In this document: positions 50,916 to 62,129 of the stretch, in pieces | How the letters are laid out: every line of letters begins with the position of its first letter | How positions within the stretch are numbered: position 1 is the first letter of the stretch | Assembly (NCBI GenBank): GCA_944472155.2 | Contig: OX235272.1 | Coordinates: forward strand, 83,210,020-83,274,019 | From: Trichobilharzia szidati | Lineage: Eukaryota > Platyhelminthes > Trematoda > Strigeidida > Schistosomatidae | Reading direction: 5' to 3' | DNA length: 64,000 nucleotides | The notes under the pieces: generated by a model | Seen by the model: the letters and a program-made list of their open reading frames with translations, nothing else | Database searches by the model: none | What the model was told of the DNA's origin: nothing | Position numbers and translations under genes: made by a program

Positions 50916-51384
50916 AAGCCAGTGTATGAATTTTTTTGTAGCGTAAAATTTTTTAAACTTAGGCTTGTATGGAATAGACTGGTTTCAAGGTATATATAAT
51001 GTCACAAAGAAACATTGGCCAGAAATTCAGAGGAAGTAAAGAAGCACTAGGTGGTTATTTTGTTTTTGGTTAAGATACTGGTAAATTGCATCAAACCATA
51101 CTGAATTAAGTTCACTTTAAACCACAGATTATCTGTAGATCCCAATTGATCCCAACTGATTGGTGTCATGCTTCAACCGTGTTCGGAGATTGAACGAAGA
51201 TTTGACGAAGGTTTGTTTCACACTTATACTGAGTAATACAACTGACGGAATGCTAGGCTGATGATACCAGATTTGACGTTCTTCAGTGGCATTTTTTTTA
51301 AAAACAACTATGGTTTTATTTAGTTTTTCTTCGTTTCCTATCCTCCTTCTATAGAACTTGGCCTACAGCATGTGTTGTGTTTAT
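50916..51384. other. No gene seen
   Basis: AT-rich spacer; no recognisable element. Confidence 0.4.
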
Positions 51385-51490
51385 GGTATAAGGGTAGTAG
51401 TTAAAATGTGGTCACATGATGTCTGATTTGTTTTGACAGTTTGATATATTTTACTATGTGTATATTGATGGTTATTCCATTATAACTCAC
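51385..51490. repeat. Left arm of inverted repeat flanking a CR1 copy
   Basis: 51416-51487 is the inverted complement of 53368-53439 with only two differences that I can see in 72 bases; weaker similarity extends outward. Key block: CATGATGTCTGATTTGTTTT. Such a close match suggests a recent event or conversion. Confidence 0.75.
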
Positions 51491-51548
51491 AATATGCTAG
51501 CACAATCGGTGATAAAGCCGAATTTTGTCAGCCACATCAACCCAGATG

Positions 51549-53335
51549 CCATAATAATAATAATATACTTTATTCCAAAACAGTACTTGTGATACAGAAT
51601 GGAATTCTCAGCATTTTTACTACAGTATTGCATCCAGTTAGTACATTATCAATAAATAAAATTCTACATAGATTAAGGGTAATCTCAGTTTATTATGACA
51701 ACAACATATTGGCATGTCGGTAGCAAAGCCAAAATTGAACAGTGTTTGAAGGTGTTAGAAAAGTAGGTGCTGTCATATTTACTGGCGTAAGCGGAAGAAA
51801 AAAACAAAGCAGCATATAACGGAAAGAAAAGAGAGAGGGAAAAGGAAAAGAAATAAATAAAACGGTGTACCTATAAGTGATATGAGTTGGAAAGGCGAGA
51901 TCCAGTTGTTCTACTGACTATTTAATAAGTTATAGGTATCACGCCTAATGCTTTCTTTATCACACAGAACACGAGCCAAGTAGGGTATGGTTGAGTTTTT
52001 GTACTTGCTGGTGCGAGCATATAGTTTTCTATATAGGCTCCTGGTTTTGCTTGATGAGATACAAGGGGAGAGTTGTGAATGAAGAGGGTGGTGTGAGTTA
52101 GATAAAATGGATTTAGCCCAATTTTCACGTGAGTCCATGTACCTGTCGACCAGATAATTAACAAGCTGGTTAAGTGGCACGGTGCTTACCCTGCTGACAG
52201 CCTTTAACATCCTGCGTAATATTTTATAGTCTTTCTTCAGTAGTCCTGGAAAAACTAAGGGGGAACAATAGAGAATAATAGGCAGAATGCAAGAGTTAAA
52301 GAATCGTAGGGTTAAGGGTTGGGTTATACTAGAATGTCTTAACTTCTTGATGTAGAAGGTAAGACGGAATATTTTCTTAGAAATCATCGAGATATGAGAC
52401 GACCAGGAAAGATCAGCAGATAGAATGACGCCAAGATATTTAATTTCGACTTGGTTTCTATTTCAGTGCCATCTATGTTGCACACCTCGTGAATGCCAAC
52501 CAATTTGTTTAAGTCAGATTTATGCCTATTGATGAAATTGACTGTTTGTCATTTGGAGGTGTTTAAGGTAAGACCGTTTTCCTTGGACCACTGGCTGATT
52601 TCTGACAGAAAGCCATTTAGTTTAGGGCAGTCACTTAGACATTTGACAGGCAAAGATACAGTCAGATCGTCAGCATATTTAACAAAATTAATATCATTTG
52701 AAAATGGTCAGTCATGTAGAAAGAAAGAAAAGAGAAGTGGGGAGAGTACAGCACCTTGGGGGACTTCAGTGAGCACAGCAGAGGAGGATTTATTTTTGAA
52801 TACGGTGTACTGCATTCTGTTAGAGAAGTAGGAATGCAACCAGTTTGTGACCCAGGACTCAGCTTGTGTCATCGAGAGCTTATTTAGCAAGAGACATCTA
52901 GGTACAGAGTTGAAAGCAGAAGTGAAGTGGAGAAACGTGCAGTGAACGTATTTGGCACCTTTATATAATGATGAGACGATATTGTTGTGTAAGACGGCTG
53001 CAGCGTCTAAAGTGCTCCTACCCCGTCTATATGCAAATTTTTTGGGGTCTTCAAAAATCTTAAGGGAGGCTTCAAGTTCAAGAAGTACTAGTTTTTCCAT
53101 AAGCTTTAGAAACGGGGAAGTGATGGCAATGGGTCTGAACTTTACGTTCTTGCTATTTCCAGGTTTGGGGACAGGGACTATTTTAATGTCTTTCCATGCA
53201 ATAGGTACAACGTTTTTGTAGAAAAAAGCATTTAGGACGTTAGTTAAGCAATCGAAAGCTCGATCTACTGTCAGTCCTAAATCTCCTAGAAGATCAATGA
53301 GTCTACTGGCAACCTGTCAAGTCACAACACCAGGT
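51549..53335 (-). pseudogene. CR1-like LINE, reverse transcriptase and 3' end
   Basis: Minus-strand order: a segment resembling the RT start (near 53330-53110, with PVPKPGNSKNVKFRPIAITS), FAYRRGRSTLDAAAVLHNNI, FTSAFNSVPR (the D of FD-SAF-S replaced by T), VPQGAVLSPLLFSFFLHD, then the catalytic KYADDLTVSLPV (YADD at 52666-52677) and LNGFLSEISQWSKENGLTLN. The thumb with RLTFYIKKLRHSSITQPLTL, ILYCSPLVFP and a HPLHSQLSPCIS segment follows. The 3' end is an AATAAAGTATATTATTATTATT tail (51549). Frameshifts lie near 52710 and 52480. It is the best LINE RT in the window but not open; the endonuclease and ORF1 are absent. Confidence 0.8.
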
Positions 53336-53365
53336 AAGCGGAAACACAGACAGACAAAACATATT

Positions 53366-53475
53366 CTGTTATAATGGAATAACTATCAATATACACATAG
53401 TAAAATATATCAGACTGTCAAAACAAATCAGACATCATGGGACTACATATCAGTAGTACTCTTTATTACCAAATC
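53366..53475. repeat. Right arm of inverted repeat flanking a CR1 copy
   Basis: Partner of 51385-51490. It begins GTTATAATGGAATAACTATC and runs to about 53475. The CR1 piece lies wholly between the arms. Confidence 0.75.
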
Positions 53476-54594
53476 ACCGAGTTGAGGATAACAATCGGAA
53501 TCCCATTCGTTTCGTCAGGATTATTGTAGAGATAGAATTAAGTGTGTCGTATGTTTTATCCCACCCAACAAACTGATTAAACAAAGTATTAAAACAAAAG
53601 AAAGCCTTTTACACATTGTATGAATCGAGGTGTGCAGCAACACTATTTAGTGTATTAGATCACAGGACTAAGTGCCTAAGTCTGTTGAAAGTCCTCTTGA
53701 ATGATTTTAACTATCCTTCGGTTAGTAATTTGAAAGTCGCTCTCTGTGATACCTTAAGTGTTTACGATGGCTTTGAACTGATTATTTCTCAACATATTTA
53801 ATAATAACAATAATAGTGAGGCTTTATTTCAGACAATATGTGAACATGTATTTCAGAAATTTTCAGCGTATTTAGTTCCAAAATATTTCCCCTTCATACG
53901 GAATTTACATCTAAATTAATAATCTGAAATATATCACGTGATGTAGTGATGTTGCATATGAAGAGAACCAATTCTGTGCAGTTTTTCTTCATTTCCCTCA
54001 AGAATTGCACAGAGTTTAGTGGGAAAGTTAATTTAATATGCGCGCGAGTTCATGTATTGGTCATTTGATATAATTGTACGATTAAAACAATTAGAAGTGC
54101 AGAAAAGTTTAAACATTTTGATGGATAGAAATTTTGGTAGCCTAGGGATTTAAGCAAGCAGCCCAATATATTGAACTATTTGACTGAATTCTGCCCAATG
54201 TTTATTATATATATATATATATATTGTGAATTTCGTGGGAATTAGAAACGTTCTGGATTTAAGACGTAACCTATAATTCTTGAATCATGATTAATTTAGT
54301 TCATTTCTCTCCTTATTGAGCACACGCTGTTGTTCACTGTGAAATGTTCAATGAAAGCAAAACATTCTAATGTTAGAACCTGATTGGTACTGTGAGGAAA
54401 GGAAACAACATCTATTAGAGTATGTTTGAAAAGCAGGAGGGACAGTGTCGACAGAAATAAGAATTCATTTGCTATTGAATTCCAGTGCAGTGACTAAATC
54501 GTAACATGTTATTCTCGCATACCGCTGATCCTGGACTCCATTCCTAATCAGCTGATGGATGATTTTGGTGTTGTTATATTCTTTAAATCTTCGG
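53476..54594. other. No gene seen; TA microsatellite
   Basis: About 1.1 kb of AT-rich DNA with a TA run at 54205-54225. A 61-codon frame at 53616 has no recognisable domain. 54480-54500 (ATTCCAGTGCAGTGAC) resembles 48583-48600, perhaps part of an unlisted repeat. Confidence 0.45.
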
Positions 54595-54795
54595 CAGCTT
54601 CACAAATGCCCCGAGATTCGATTTCTGGTCAAGGCATTCCTACACCTACCTTAGCCGCTAGTAAGCCTGCTGAAGAAATAAGGATGGGCGTGAAGCTAAC
54701 AACCCTACTCCATAAATGGAAACTCCGCTGCCACTGAAACTTTAAAACTGCAGTTTGAAGTTCAATTTTCCACTCTCAACGCAAAGGGAAAAAAA
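54595..54795 (+). mobile_element. SINE-B copy, diverged
   Basis: It keeps the B box (CGATTTCTGGTCAAGG), a GATGGGCGTGAAGCTAACAA block, CCACTGAAACTTTAAAAC and the end TTTTCCACTCTCAACGCAAA followed by an A-rich stretch. The A-box half is mostly lost. Confidence 0.6.
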
Positions 54796-55707
54796 ACAAA
54801 TACAAAAAATAACAACGGAAAGTGCGTAGCTAACCAAACAACAAAGTTGTTCAAAAGTGTTAATTGAAATCTAGTCATGCTTACGTAATCTCGCCGGAAA
54901 TAGATATATGTAAAAACGACTACTACTTGAGCTTGGCGGCCTGGATTCCTCATAATGTAAGTTACACTTATAGTTCAAACAAAATTTTTAAGTCGTGGTG
55001 TAAATGTATTTATTGTACTTTCACCATCCCATGTTAATACATCAATTCAAAATAACAAATAAAAGATAAGGGAACATGTAGGCTAATACTTTTCAAAAAC
55101 TTCATGCAATTCTTCCCATTAATAAACTTGAACAAAGCAAGAACAACAATTGTACCAGGATAATGTGAGCTCATCTTTTATTATTTCGAATTCATTAGGA
55201 CATAATTTTTGCTGTAGAGTTTAATCTATTTAGGGGAATTTCGCAGAAGAGGTTACTCTAAAACTGTAATTTTTAAGATTTGAGGTGTTCAAAATATTAG
55301 AAAGGAAATTTTATTGCTTATGCATTTTACCCATAATAGAACAAAAGACATTTCTTAAGAGGAAAGTGTGACTTTATCTACACAGTTGTAACAATTTGTT
55401 GTTATGCTTTTGTGGAGAGTGAAGGGTAAAATTTAAGTTGCAAAGAATGATGTAAAGTTTTCCAGGTAAAACATAAAAAATTACTTTAAAATCAAGTCAA
55501 AATCAAACAGTTTTTGGCAGTTATGACTCCAATATTTCTGAAAATCTTTCTCTAAGGCGTTTATCCCAGAAATGTTACAATGAATCTAGAATATATCCCT
55601 TACGAGTTTAAAAAGTGCCCACTGACACTATAGCTAAATATTTCAGGTGAACTGTCAGTTTGAGTTGCCTTAATAATGATAGTCACTGTAATCAATAATT
55701 TGTAGTT
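54796..55707. other. No gene seen
   Basis: AT-rich. GTACCAGGATAATGTGAGCTC (55152-55172) is the second occurrence of a block at 44698-44720, in the same orientation. Otherwise no match. Confidence 0.45.
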
Positions 55708-56265
55708 ATGATTACCATTATTATCCCTTTGAATTCCGAGTGGAACATACGACTTCAGCAGCACAAATCCATTTCAATTTATTCCTTGCAGTCCTCTTTA
55801 GATGATCCCATGATAGCCCACAACCTTTCGCCTGCTTTTCACACAATCTCTTCTGTGTCACTCTTGACACATCAAATGCGGGTTACATTCGAGGGCATAA
55901 GTGGTGTAATGTCGATTACCAGTCTTCTTAACGTGTACTTAGTCAGCCTCCATTTCTTTTGGAATATTTGTTAAGTGATAGGTTCATGGATAATTTGTTG
56001 CCGGAGTCCTTTCTAACCGTCTTATCTTAAGTATGGAGTGAAAGCAGCCATTGATAAAAGTCTGCAGGAGCCTGTTTTAAATGCTTTTTGTGATGCACCA
56101 AGTCTAAGAATCATATAAAATCACTGATTTGTAATTAATGTTGAAAGTTTGAATCTTGTTCCTCACACTGAATGCAGTAGAACTCCACACTGGTTTCAGA
56201 TCACTGAACGTTTTCCATTTCTGGCCAGCTTCAATATCCTGTAGTTGAAATGATGCTTCATACGT
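55708..56265 (-). pseudogene. RTE-clade LINE 3' piece
   Basis: On the minus strand the 3' end lies at the left (ATAATGGTAATC plus TTGGAATTCAAAGGG-like end). Further in, broken KGD-like and GSET-like C-terminal parts are seen, up to AGCTGGCCAGAAATGG near 56230. There are many stops; it is recognisable mainly by collinearity with 58405-59228. Confidence 0.65.
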
Positions 56266-56304
56266 AAGTGAATGAAAATGGTGCCTTTATTTAAATTTTT
56301 TCCC

Positions 56305-56523
56305 TTCACGTTCCCAGTGGAACATGGGGCTTCAAGCTAGTGGCTTGAAGTTTCTGTAGCAGTGTTTATTTTACAGGATTGGGTTGCTAGCCTCACGCCC
56401 AACCTTTCCTCTTCACCAGCATTATTTCTTGCTTAGCGAGTTAAAGTAGTGCGCCGGCCTGGGATCGAACCCCGAACCATGTTCATGGCCGGCGAGCGTC
56501 CTAACCGCTATGCAACCGACGCC
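56305..56523 (-). mobile_element. SINE-B copy, well preserved
   Basis: Plus reading: CACGTTCCCAGTGGAACATGG, GCTAGTGGCTTGAAGTTTC, TTTTACAGGATTGGGTTGC, TCACGCCCAACCTTTCC, then head GCGCCGGCCTGGGATCGAAC to GCAACCGACGCCC. Only the A box is slightly changed (ACCGCTATGCAACC). Confidence 0.8.
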
Positions 56524-56544
56524 CTTTATTTAAATTACTCCTGA

Positions 56545-57475
56545 TTTATTATTATTGTATAATTTATTATTGTTCATTTAGTTCCTAGAAGAAAATAGGG
56601 CTTCAGCCGCACGTTCCCATTGCGTTTGGTTCTCCGACAACGTTTTCACCTGGCTCCACATCTGCCCACATGCTTCCATCTCCTCTTCACATGACCTCCT
56701 CCATGTCACCCCACTCTAGCACTGACTACCAACTCGCCGCTTCCTATTCGGGTTCCACTCGAGCACTGGCTCGGTGTGTGATTTCACTTGATGGTTTTCT
56801 CAGAGTATGGTGGCCAATCCCCCGCCATTTCTTCCCTCACATTTGTTGCGCAGTCGGTTCCTGCTGGGCTGGTTCGTTCATTACCAGAGACCCCTCCCTG
56901 TTGCTGATTTTTTCTGGCCAGCCAGCTGATCTTGAGTAGTATTGAGCAAAGACAGCTGTTGATGAAAGTCTGTAGTTTGTTCGAAGTGCCCTTCGTGACG
57001 CTGTGTCAAGTCTCTGATCGACTTCACATTGGAGTTGAAACTCCGGATCGTATTTTCATTTTCATGCCGAGTCGGTCCTGTTGATCTCCACACAGACTTG
57101 AGAGAAATGAAAGCTTTCCTTGCTTTCCCGATCCTCACTTTGATATCCTCATCAGTTCCGTCCGCCTGTAGTTGAAACGATGACTTCCAGGTAGGTAGGT
57201 AGGTGAAGGAGGTTGCTTCTTTCAGATTTCTCCCATTTATGCTTATTGTTGTCTGTTGTTGTTGCTGTTGGCCAGGAATCTTCATCACCTCTGCTTTTTC
57301 TATGTTCACCTGAAGTCCTATCTTTGATGCTTCTTCTATCGCCATTTCGTTGCTTTTCACTTGCATATCTTCCAGTTTGTGGGAAATCAGACATATATAT
57401 ATATCATCGGCGAAGTCCTGATGATGGTGGTTAATATTTGCTGTTGTTGTCTGTTAAGTATCTTTATCAATGCAG
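56545..57475 (-). pseudogene. RTE-clade LINE piece, left arm of a large inverted pair
   Basis: The minus frame (57366-56881) encodes MQVKSNEMAIEEASKIGLQV, ISINGRNLKEATSFTYLPTW, DIKVRIGKARKAFISLKSVW, FNSNVKS and AGQKKSATGRGLW. The GSIV segment has been replaced through expansion of an AGGTAGGTAGGT run. Further 3' the IGH-LR and GRP-TW C-terminus is present in other frames. It is closely collinear with 58405-59228 in the opposite orientation. Confidence 0.8.
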
Positions 57476-57524
57476 TTATGAACACAGAAGTTATCTCATC
57501 TTCTTTTTATTCATTGACGATTCA

Positions 57525-57670
57525 TCATCAACATGAACTCTCGCGGTGCTTGCGTACTGCTGAACAGTCCCAGACTAGGCTGACGAAACAGCTGTCCAGT
57601 ATTCCCAGCTAGTTTTCCAGTGGTTCTCTAACCGATGTCAGCTCATGATGAAATCCTCCAACCAATTTTC
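57525..57670 (+). mobile_element. SINE-A 3' part
   Basis: It starts at a short head remnant (CTCTCGCGGTGCTTGCG), has the ribozyme region (57554-57602) and a standard tail (GGTTCTCTAACCGATGTCAGC, CATGATGAAATCC). Headless. Confidence 0.75.
57554..57602 (+). ncRNA. Hammerhead motif, stems kept, G8 lost
   Basis: Stem I GTACTG/CAGTAT has six pairs (one G-U). The core is CTGAACA, with C3 kept but G8 changed to C. Stem II GTC/GAC has an enlarged loop as in the copy at 32328. GAAA (57585-57588), stem III ACAG/CTGT and cleavage GTC ending at 57596 follow. The fold is excellent, but loss of G8, which pairs with C3, should stop cleavage. Confidence 0.5.
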
Positions 57671-58404
57671 GAATACACTTTATTTGATCGCATTAACTGC
57701 CGGTGAAATCAGTCAGTATAAATGCTCCTTAATATTTTCAAACTTCTGCTATATACAATCATGTAAGAATTAGCTACAACTAGTTAAACCGAAGAGAATT
57801 TTAATTATCATCCCCCTCCCCTCACTCTTTCAATTATTCCCTCAGCATTGTGAGCTGATAATCAAATCAGTTTATCTTGAAAAAAAATAATATAAAATTA
57901 TGATTACTGGATATATGTTTTTTTGTGCCTACTAATGGGCTCATTAAATGTTGTAGTAGGAACTTACATATAAAAATGAGCAGTGAGTTGTGCTCAGCAT
58001 GCAGACTCGTATATTAGTACTCTTACGCACACACACACACACACTCAGACTCAGATTGCAAAGCAACATTGGGGAAAATAACTTCTCCTGTAAACTAATT
58101 AATCAATTTCTGAAGACGAATAAACTAATTACCATCTCATTATACAGACGTTTGCATAAGATAGAGAAAAAACACAGTCGTTTAGACTGCAATGAAAGTA
58201 ATAATAATAATAATAACAGAGAAAATATGATAAGCTGAAATGCTGTTTCTCGAATAGCAGAAAAGTTAAATAAATCTTATTAGTTTTCTATAAAAGTTTT
58301 TCTAAAATGGGTTCACATAATTCACAATGGATAGATACATCAGAGAAATGATAACTGCATCACATACGAAAGAGTCTTTTAGATTACTTCTACATATGCC
58401 AATC
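57671..58404. other. No gene; CA microsatellite
   Basis: AT-rich spacer between the arms of the RTE inverted pair. CA dinucleotide run at 58025-58045; AAT triplet run at 58198-58216. Confidence 0.5.
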
Positions 58405-59228
58405 GAATATATGATATATGTCTGATTTCCCACAAACTGGAAGATATGCAAGTGAAAAGTAACAAGTTGGCAGAAGAAGCATCAAAGATAGGACTTCAGG
58501 TGAACATAGAGAAAACAGAGGTGATGAAGATTCCTGGCCAACACCAACAGCACAGCAACAACAACAGAGAACAATCAGCATAAATGGAAGGAACCTGAAA
58601 GAAACAACCTCTTTTACCTACCTTGAAAGCATCGTTTCAACTACAGGCGGAACTGACGAGGATATCAAAGCAAGGATCGGAAAAGCAAGACAAGCTTTCA
58701 CTACTCTCAAGTCTGTGTGGAGGTCAGCAGCACTCAGCATCAAAAATAAGATCCGGATTTTCAACTCCAATGTGAAGTCAGTGCTACTATACGGATGGAT
58801 CAGAGACTTGCACTGCGCGTCATAAAGAGCATCTCAAACAAACTACAGACCTTCATTAACAGTTGTCTTCGCTCAATACTCAAGATCAGATGGCTAGAAA
58901 AGATCAGCAACAGGGATCTCTGGGAGCGAACCAACCAGGAACCGATTGTGAAACAAATAGGCAGGAAGAAATGGAGATGGATTGGCCATACTCTGAGGAA
59001 ACCATCAAGTGACATCACTAGACAAGCCATTGCTCGAGTGGAACCCGAAAGGGAAGCGGCGAGTTGGTCGTCAGTGCAAGGGTGACTTGGAGGAGGTCAT
59101 GTGAAGAGGAGATGAAAACGTGTGGGCAGACATGGAGCCAGGTGAAGACTCTAGCAGAGAACCGAACGCAATGGAGACGCACGGCTGAAGCCCTATGTTC
59201 CTCTAGGAATTAAAGGAAACAATAAGTA
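58405..59228 (+). pseudogene. RTE-clade LINE 3' piece, least decayed copy, right arm of inverted pair
   Basis: Order: MSDFPQTGRYASEK-like antisense excluded, the real frames give [80 protein letters not shown] (GSETW region), [59 protein letters not shown] and ENRTQWRRTAEALCSSRN to the stop. A 3' end AACAATAAGTATAAT follows. Few frameshifts are present, suggesting recent insertion. The 5' two thirds of the element (endonuclease and RT palm) are missing, as expected for 5' truncation. Confidence 0.85.
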
Positions 59229-59547
59229 TAATATATGCCAACTCGATTGTTTATTGGTTGAAAACTGGCGGAATATTTAAATCAACTGGACTATTAAAAT
59301 TTCCACTCATTATAATGTTTCAACTCTTCTGCATTTATTATTGTTTTAATTGTGTAATTATATTCATTGATCAGTGCATGAACTCGTGCACAATTTTGAT
59401 TAGTTTTTTCAACAAAATGCCGCACATTTCTGGAAGGAAATGAGGGAATCGCCTCGTAGAAATTGGATCCTTAGTCATATGGAATAACACTGCGTCACAT
59501 GCTTTACTGCAGATTACTATTTTACTTGTAGGTCCTGTTTTAATTCA
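59229..59547. other. No gene seen
   Basis: AT-rich spacer. Confidence 0.4.
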
Positions 59548-59745
59548 TTCCATTTGCATTCCGAGTGAAAAAAAGAGCTTCAAGTTTGAGCTTTGAAGTT
59601 TCGTTAGCAGTGGCTTTAACTTTGGTGCAGGGTGGAGTTCCTGACATAATGCCTAACATCCCCGCTTTAACGGGGATATGCCGGCTACGGAGGTGTTAGT
59701 GTGTCGGCCACAAACTGAACTCAAAACCGCTTACGTGGAAACATT
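59548..59745 (-). mobile_element. SINE-B copy, diverged
   Basis: Plus reading: CATTTGCATTCCGAGTG, GCTTTGAAGTTTCGTTAGC, CCCCGCTTTAACGGGG, and a head end with GTGTCGGCCACAAACTGAAC. A palindrome CCCCGCTTTAACGGGG has formed in the body. Confidence 0.6.
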
Positions 59746-59779
59746 TCGCAGTAAAATAAGCTGAGAATTACTGGACTAT

Positions 59780-60455
59780 GTGTTAGCATATTCAAAACGA
59801 CCAAAATTGACTAGCTATGTTCTCGACGCAGAAAAGCGGTATCTGAGTCCTACTGTATAGCTGACCAAAACCTTCCCTGAGAGAAACAGAGTCACAAAAC
59901 GTTTCAAGCACAGCTAGACAGACTATTCGTCGTTAGATCTATGGTTCTACTCAACAATAATAACATCGAAAACTAAACATTACCTCAACAATTCCATCAG
60001 ACACCTATGAAGTACAAAGCAAGCACTGCGCAGCAAAACTAGTTAACCAAAAATTCAACCGTAAGAAGTACCTGAGAACCAAGGGGAGTACTTCCAATAA
60101 GGTGAGATCAAAACTCTATCAGAGAGAATCACACAACAAACAATTCCCGCTGACAGTCCGAGGTCACAATGACGTTGACTCCACTCAAACAATATCTGTC
60201 TTAAAACAACACATTATCAGTGTACACATAACGACAAAGAGACGCATTCAAATTAGAGATTAAACTGTGACAAAGACAAATAATAAGGACTAAGTCAACA
60301 GGTGGCAATATGCAAATGTCAGGACAGTGATATACAGTCTAGGAGAGGAGAGAATAATAATTACAAAGTCAGCTGAAAGATCAAATCAAGTATCAGTATT
60401 ATAATGAAGTTTTTTTGAAGAGGGGGCATTTTTCAAAGAATTATACCGTTACAAT
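59780..60455 (+). repeat. Family X copy, left arm of a large inverted repeat
   Basis: Begins GTTAGCATATTCAAAACGACC; further blocks GTCCTACTGTATAGCTGACC, GATCTATGGTTCTACTCAAC, AACCGTAAGAAGTACCTGAG, CCGCTGACAGTCCGAGGTC, GACAAAGAGACGCATTC, GACAAATAATAAGGACTAAG and GTCAGGACAGTGATATAC. The inverted partner is 61100-61795. This is the most complete plus copy. Confidence 0.7.
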
Positions 60456-60639
60456 ATTATCTGAAATAATACTTATTTTTATTCCTAGTTACAACAAGAC
60501 AGAAAATGCTCAATAAGTCATGAAAAATACTCTCTTTTAATTTCATTTTATTTTATAAAACTCAACGATTTGAATCAGTGACTCTATTCATCGAGGAGTT
60601 TTCTCGTCCCTGAAATAGATGTAACATCATGTCTGGTTA

Positions 60640-60850
60640 CAGGATTTCATCATGAGCTGAAATTGGTTAGAGAACCATTGAAAAACCACCTGGGAGTAAT
60701 GGAAAGCTGTTTCGTCCCAATTCGGGATTCTTCATCAGTACGCACCCACCGCGAGGGTTCGAACCCAGGACCTTCTGGTTACAAGGCGAGCTCATGATGA
60801 AATCCTGTAACCAATCAACCAAATCCCTAAAAACCAATACTTGAATAACA
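60640..60850 (-). mobile_element. SINE-A copy in the loop of a family X hairpin
   Basis: Minus copy with tail at both sides: inverted tail, ribozyme region (stem I GTACTG, core ATGAAGA with C3A, stem II TCCC/GGGA, GAAA), head end (GGTTCGAACCC). At 60788-60845 comes a plus-strand tail (CTCATGATGAAATCC, CCCTAAAAACCAATACTTG). A small inverted SINE-A pair. Confidence 0.75.
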
Positions 60851-61099
60851 TCATGTTTACTGGATATACTAATAAATATATTTGTATTTTCCCTGAAATG
60901 GGATTTTAAAAACAAGTATTTCACAAATATTCATTCTGTTGGTTGGAGATTATAAACTTTGGTTAGTAACATACTGAAAGTCCATGAAAGTTGTAATGTA
61001 CTTAGTCCAGAATCTTTAAATGTGAAGTTCCACATCCTGACTTATTTACATCCTGGCTAATATTATAAAGCAGGTATTTAGAGATAAGTGACAGGTTAT

Positions 61100-61795
61100 T
61101 TCATTACAATTGTACTGGAAAAACTGTTTGGAAAATCCCTCCTCAACGATCTAATCACAATATTTATAATTATCTGGGCAATTTAACTAACTTCGTGACT
61201 ATTATTCGTTCCTCTCTAGACTGTATATCACTGTCCTGACATTTGCATATCACCACCTGTTGACTTCATCCCTATTATTTGTCTTTGTCACTGTTTAATC
61301 TCTAATTTGAATGCGTCTCTTTGTGGTTGTGTGTACACTGATAATGTGTTGTTTTAAGACAGATTTTGTTTGAGTGGAGTCAACGTCATTGTGACCTTGG
61401 ACTGTCAGCGGGAAGTGTTTGGTGCGTGATTCTCGCTTACATGGTTTCGATCTCACCTTGTTGTAAGTACTCCTCTTGGTTCTCAGCACTTTCTTACGGT
61501 TGAATTTTTGGTTAACTAGCTTTGCTGCTCAGTACTTGCTTTGAACTTGAAGATCGTCCGGCTTTCACGGGTGCCTAAAGGAACAGCTGAGGTCATTTTA
61601 AGTTTTCGATGTTATTATTGTTGAGTAGAACCATAGATCTAGCCACGAATAGCCCTTTTACTGTCTTCGGAACCTTTTTTCTGTCTGCGTTTCTCTCAAT
61701 GAAGTATTGGTTAGCTATACAGTAGGACCCAGAGGTCGGTTTTGTGCGTCGACAACACAACAATTTGGTTTTGGTCGTTGCGAATATGCTAACAA
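61100..61795 (-). repeat. Family X copy, right arm of a large inverted repeat
   Basis: Inverted match to 59780-60455 along its length (GACTGTATATCACTGTCCTG, CATCACCACCTGTTGACTTC, GAATGCGTCTCTTTGTGG, GACTGTCAGCGGG, GTAGAACCATAGATC). A minus frame of about 64 codons lies within it, but the other copies do not keep it. Confidence 0.7.
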
Positions 61796-61814
61796 ATAGT
61801 TCACTTATCCTCGT

Positions 61815-62125
61815 AGAACAATTCTTGCAAACAGTCCAAGGTGAGAATGACTTTAGTTCAGTCAATGAAACAGCACATTATCAGTCCCATCACACATTAC
61901 CACAAAGCGAAGCGTTAAAATTAAACACTGAACAGGAACAAAGACAAATATTAAGGACTAAGTCAAAAGGATGACATGCAAATGTCAGAAGAATGATATA
62001 CATTCTAGGAGAAAAGAGGATAATAATTACAAAGTTGGTTGATTTATCCAAATCATTATGAATATTGTGAACAGATTGTTGAGGAGGGATTTTCCAAACA
62101 ATTATTCCGATACACAGTAGTTCAC
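61815..62125 (+). repeat. Family X copy, 3' half
   Basis: Starts at CAGTCCAAGGTGAGAATGAC and runs to the family right end (TTTTCCAAACAATTATTCCG). It lies 20 bases from a minus copy. Confidence 0.65.
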
Positions 62126-62129
62126 TTGA

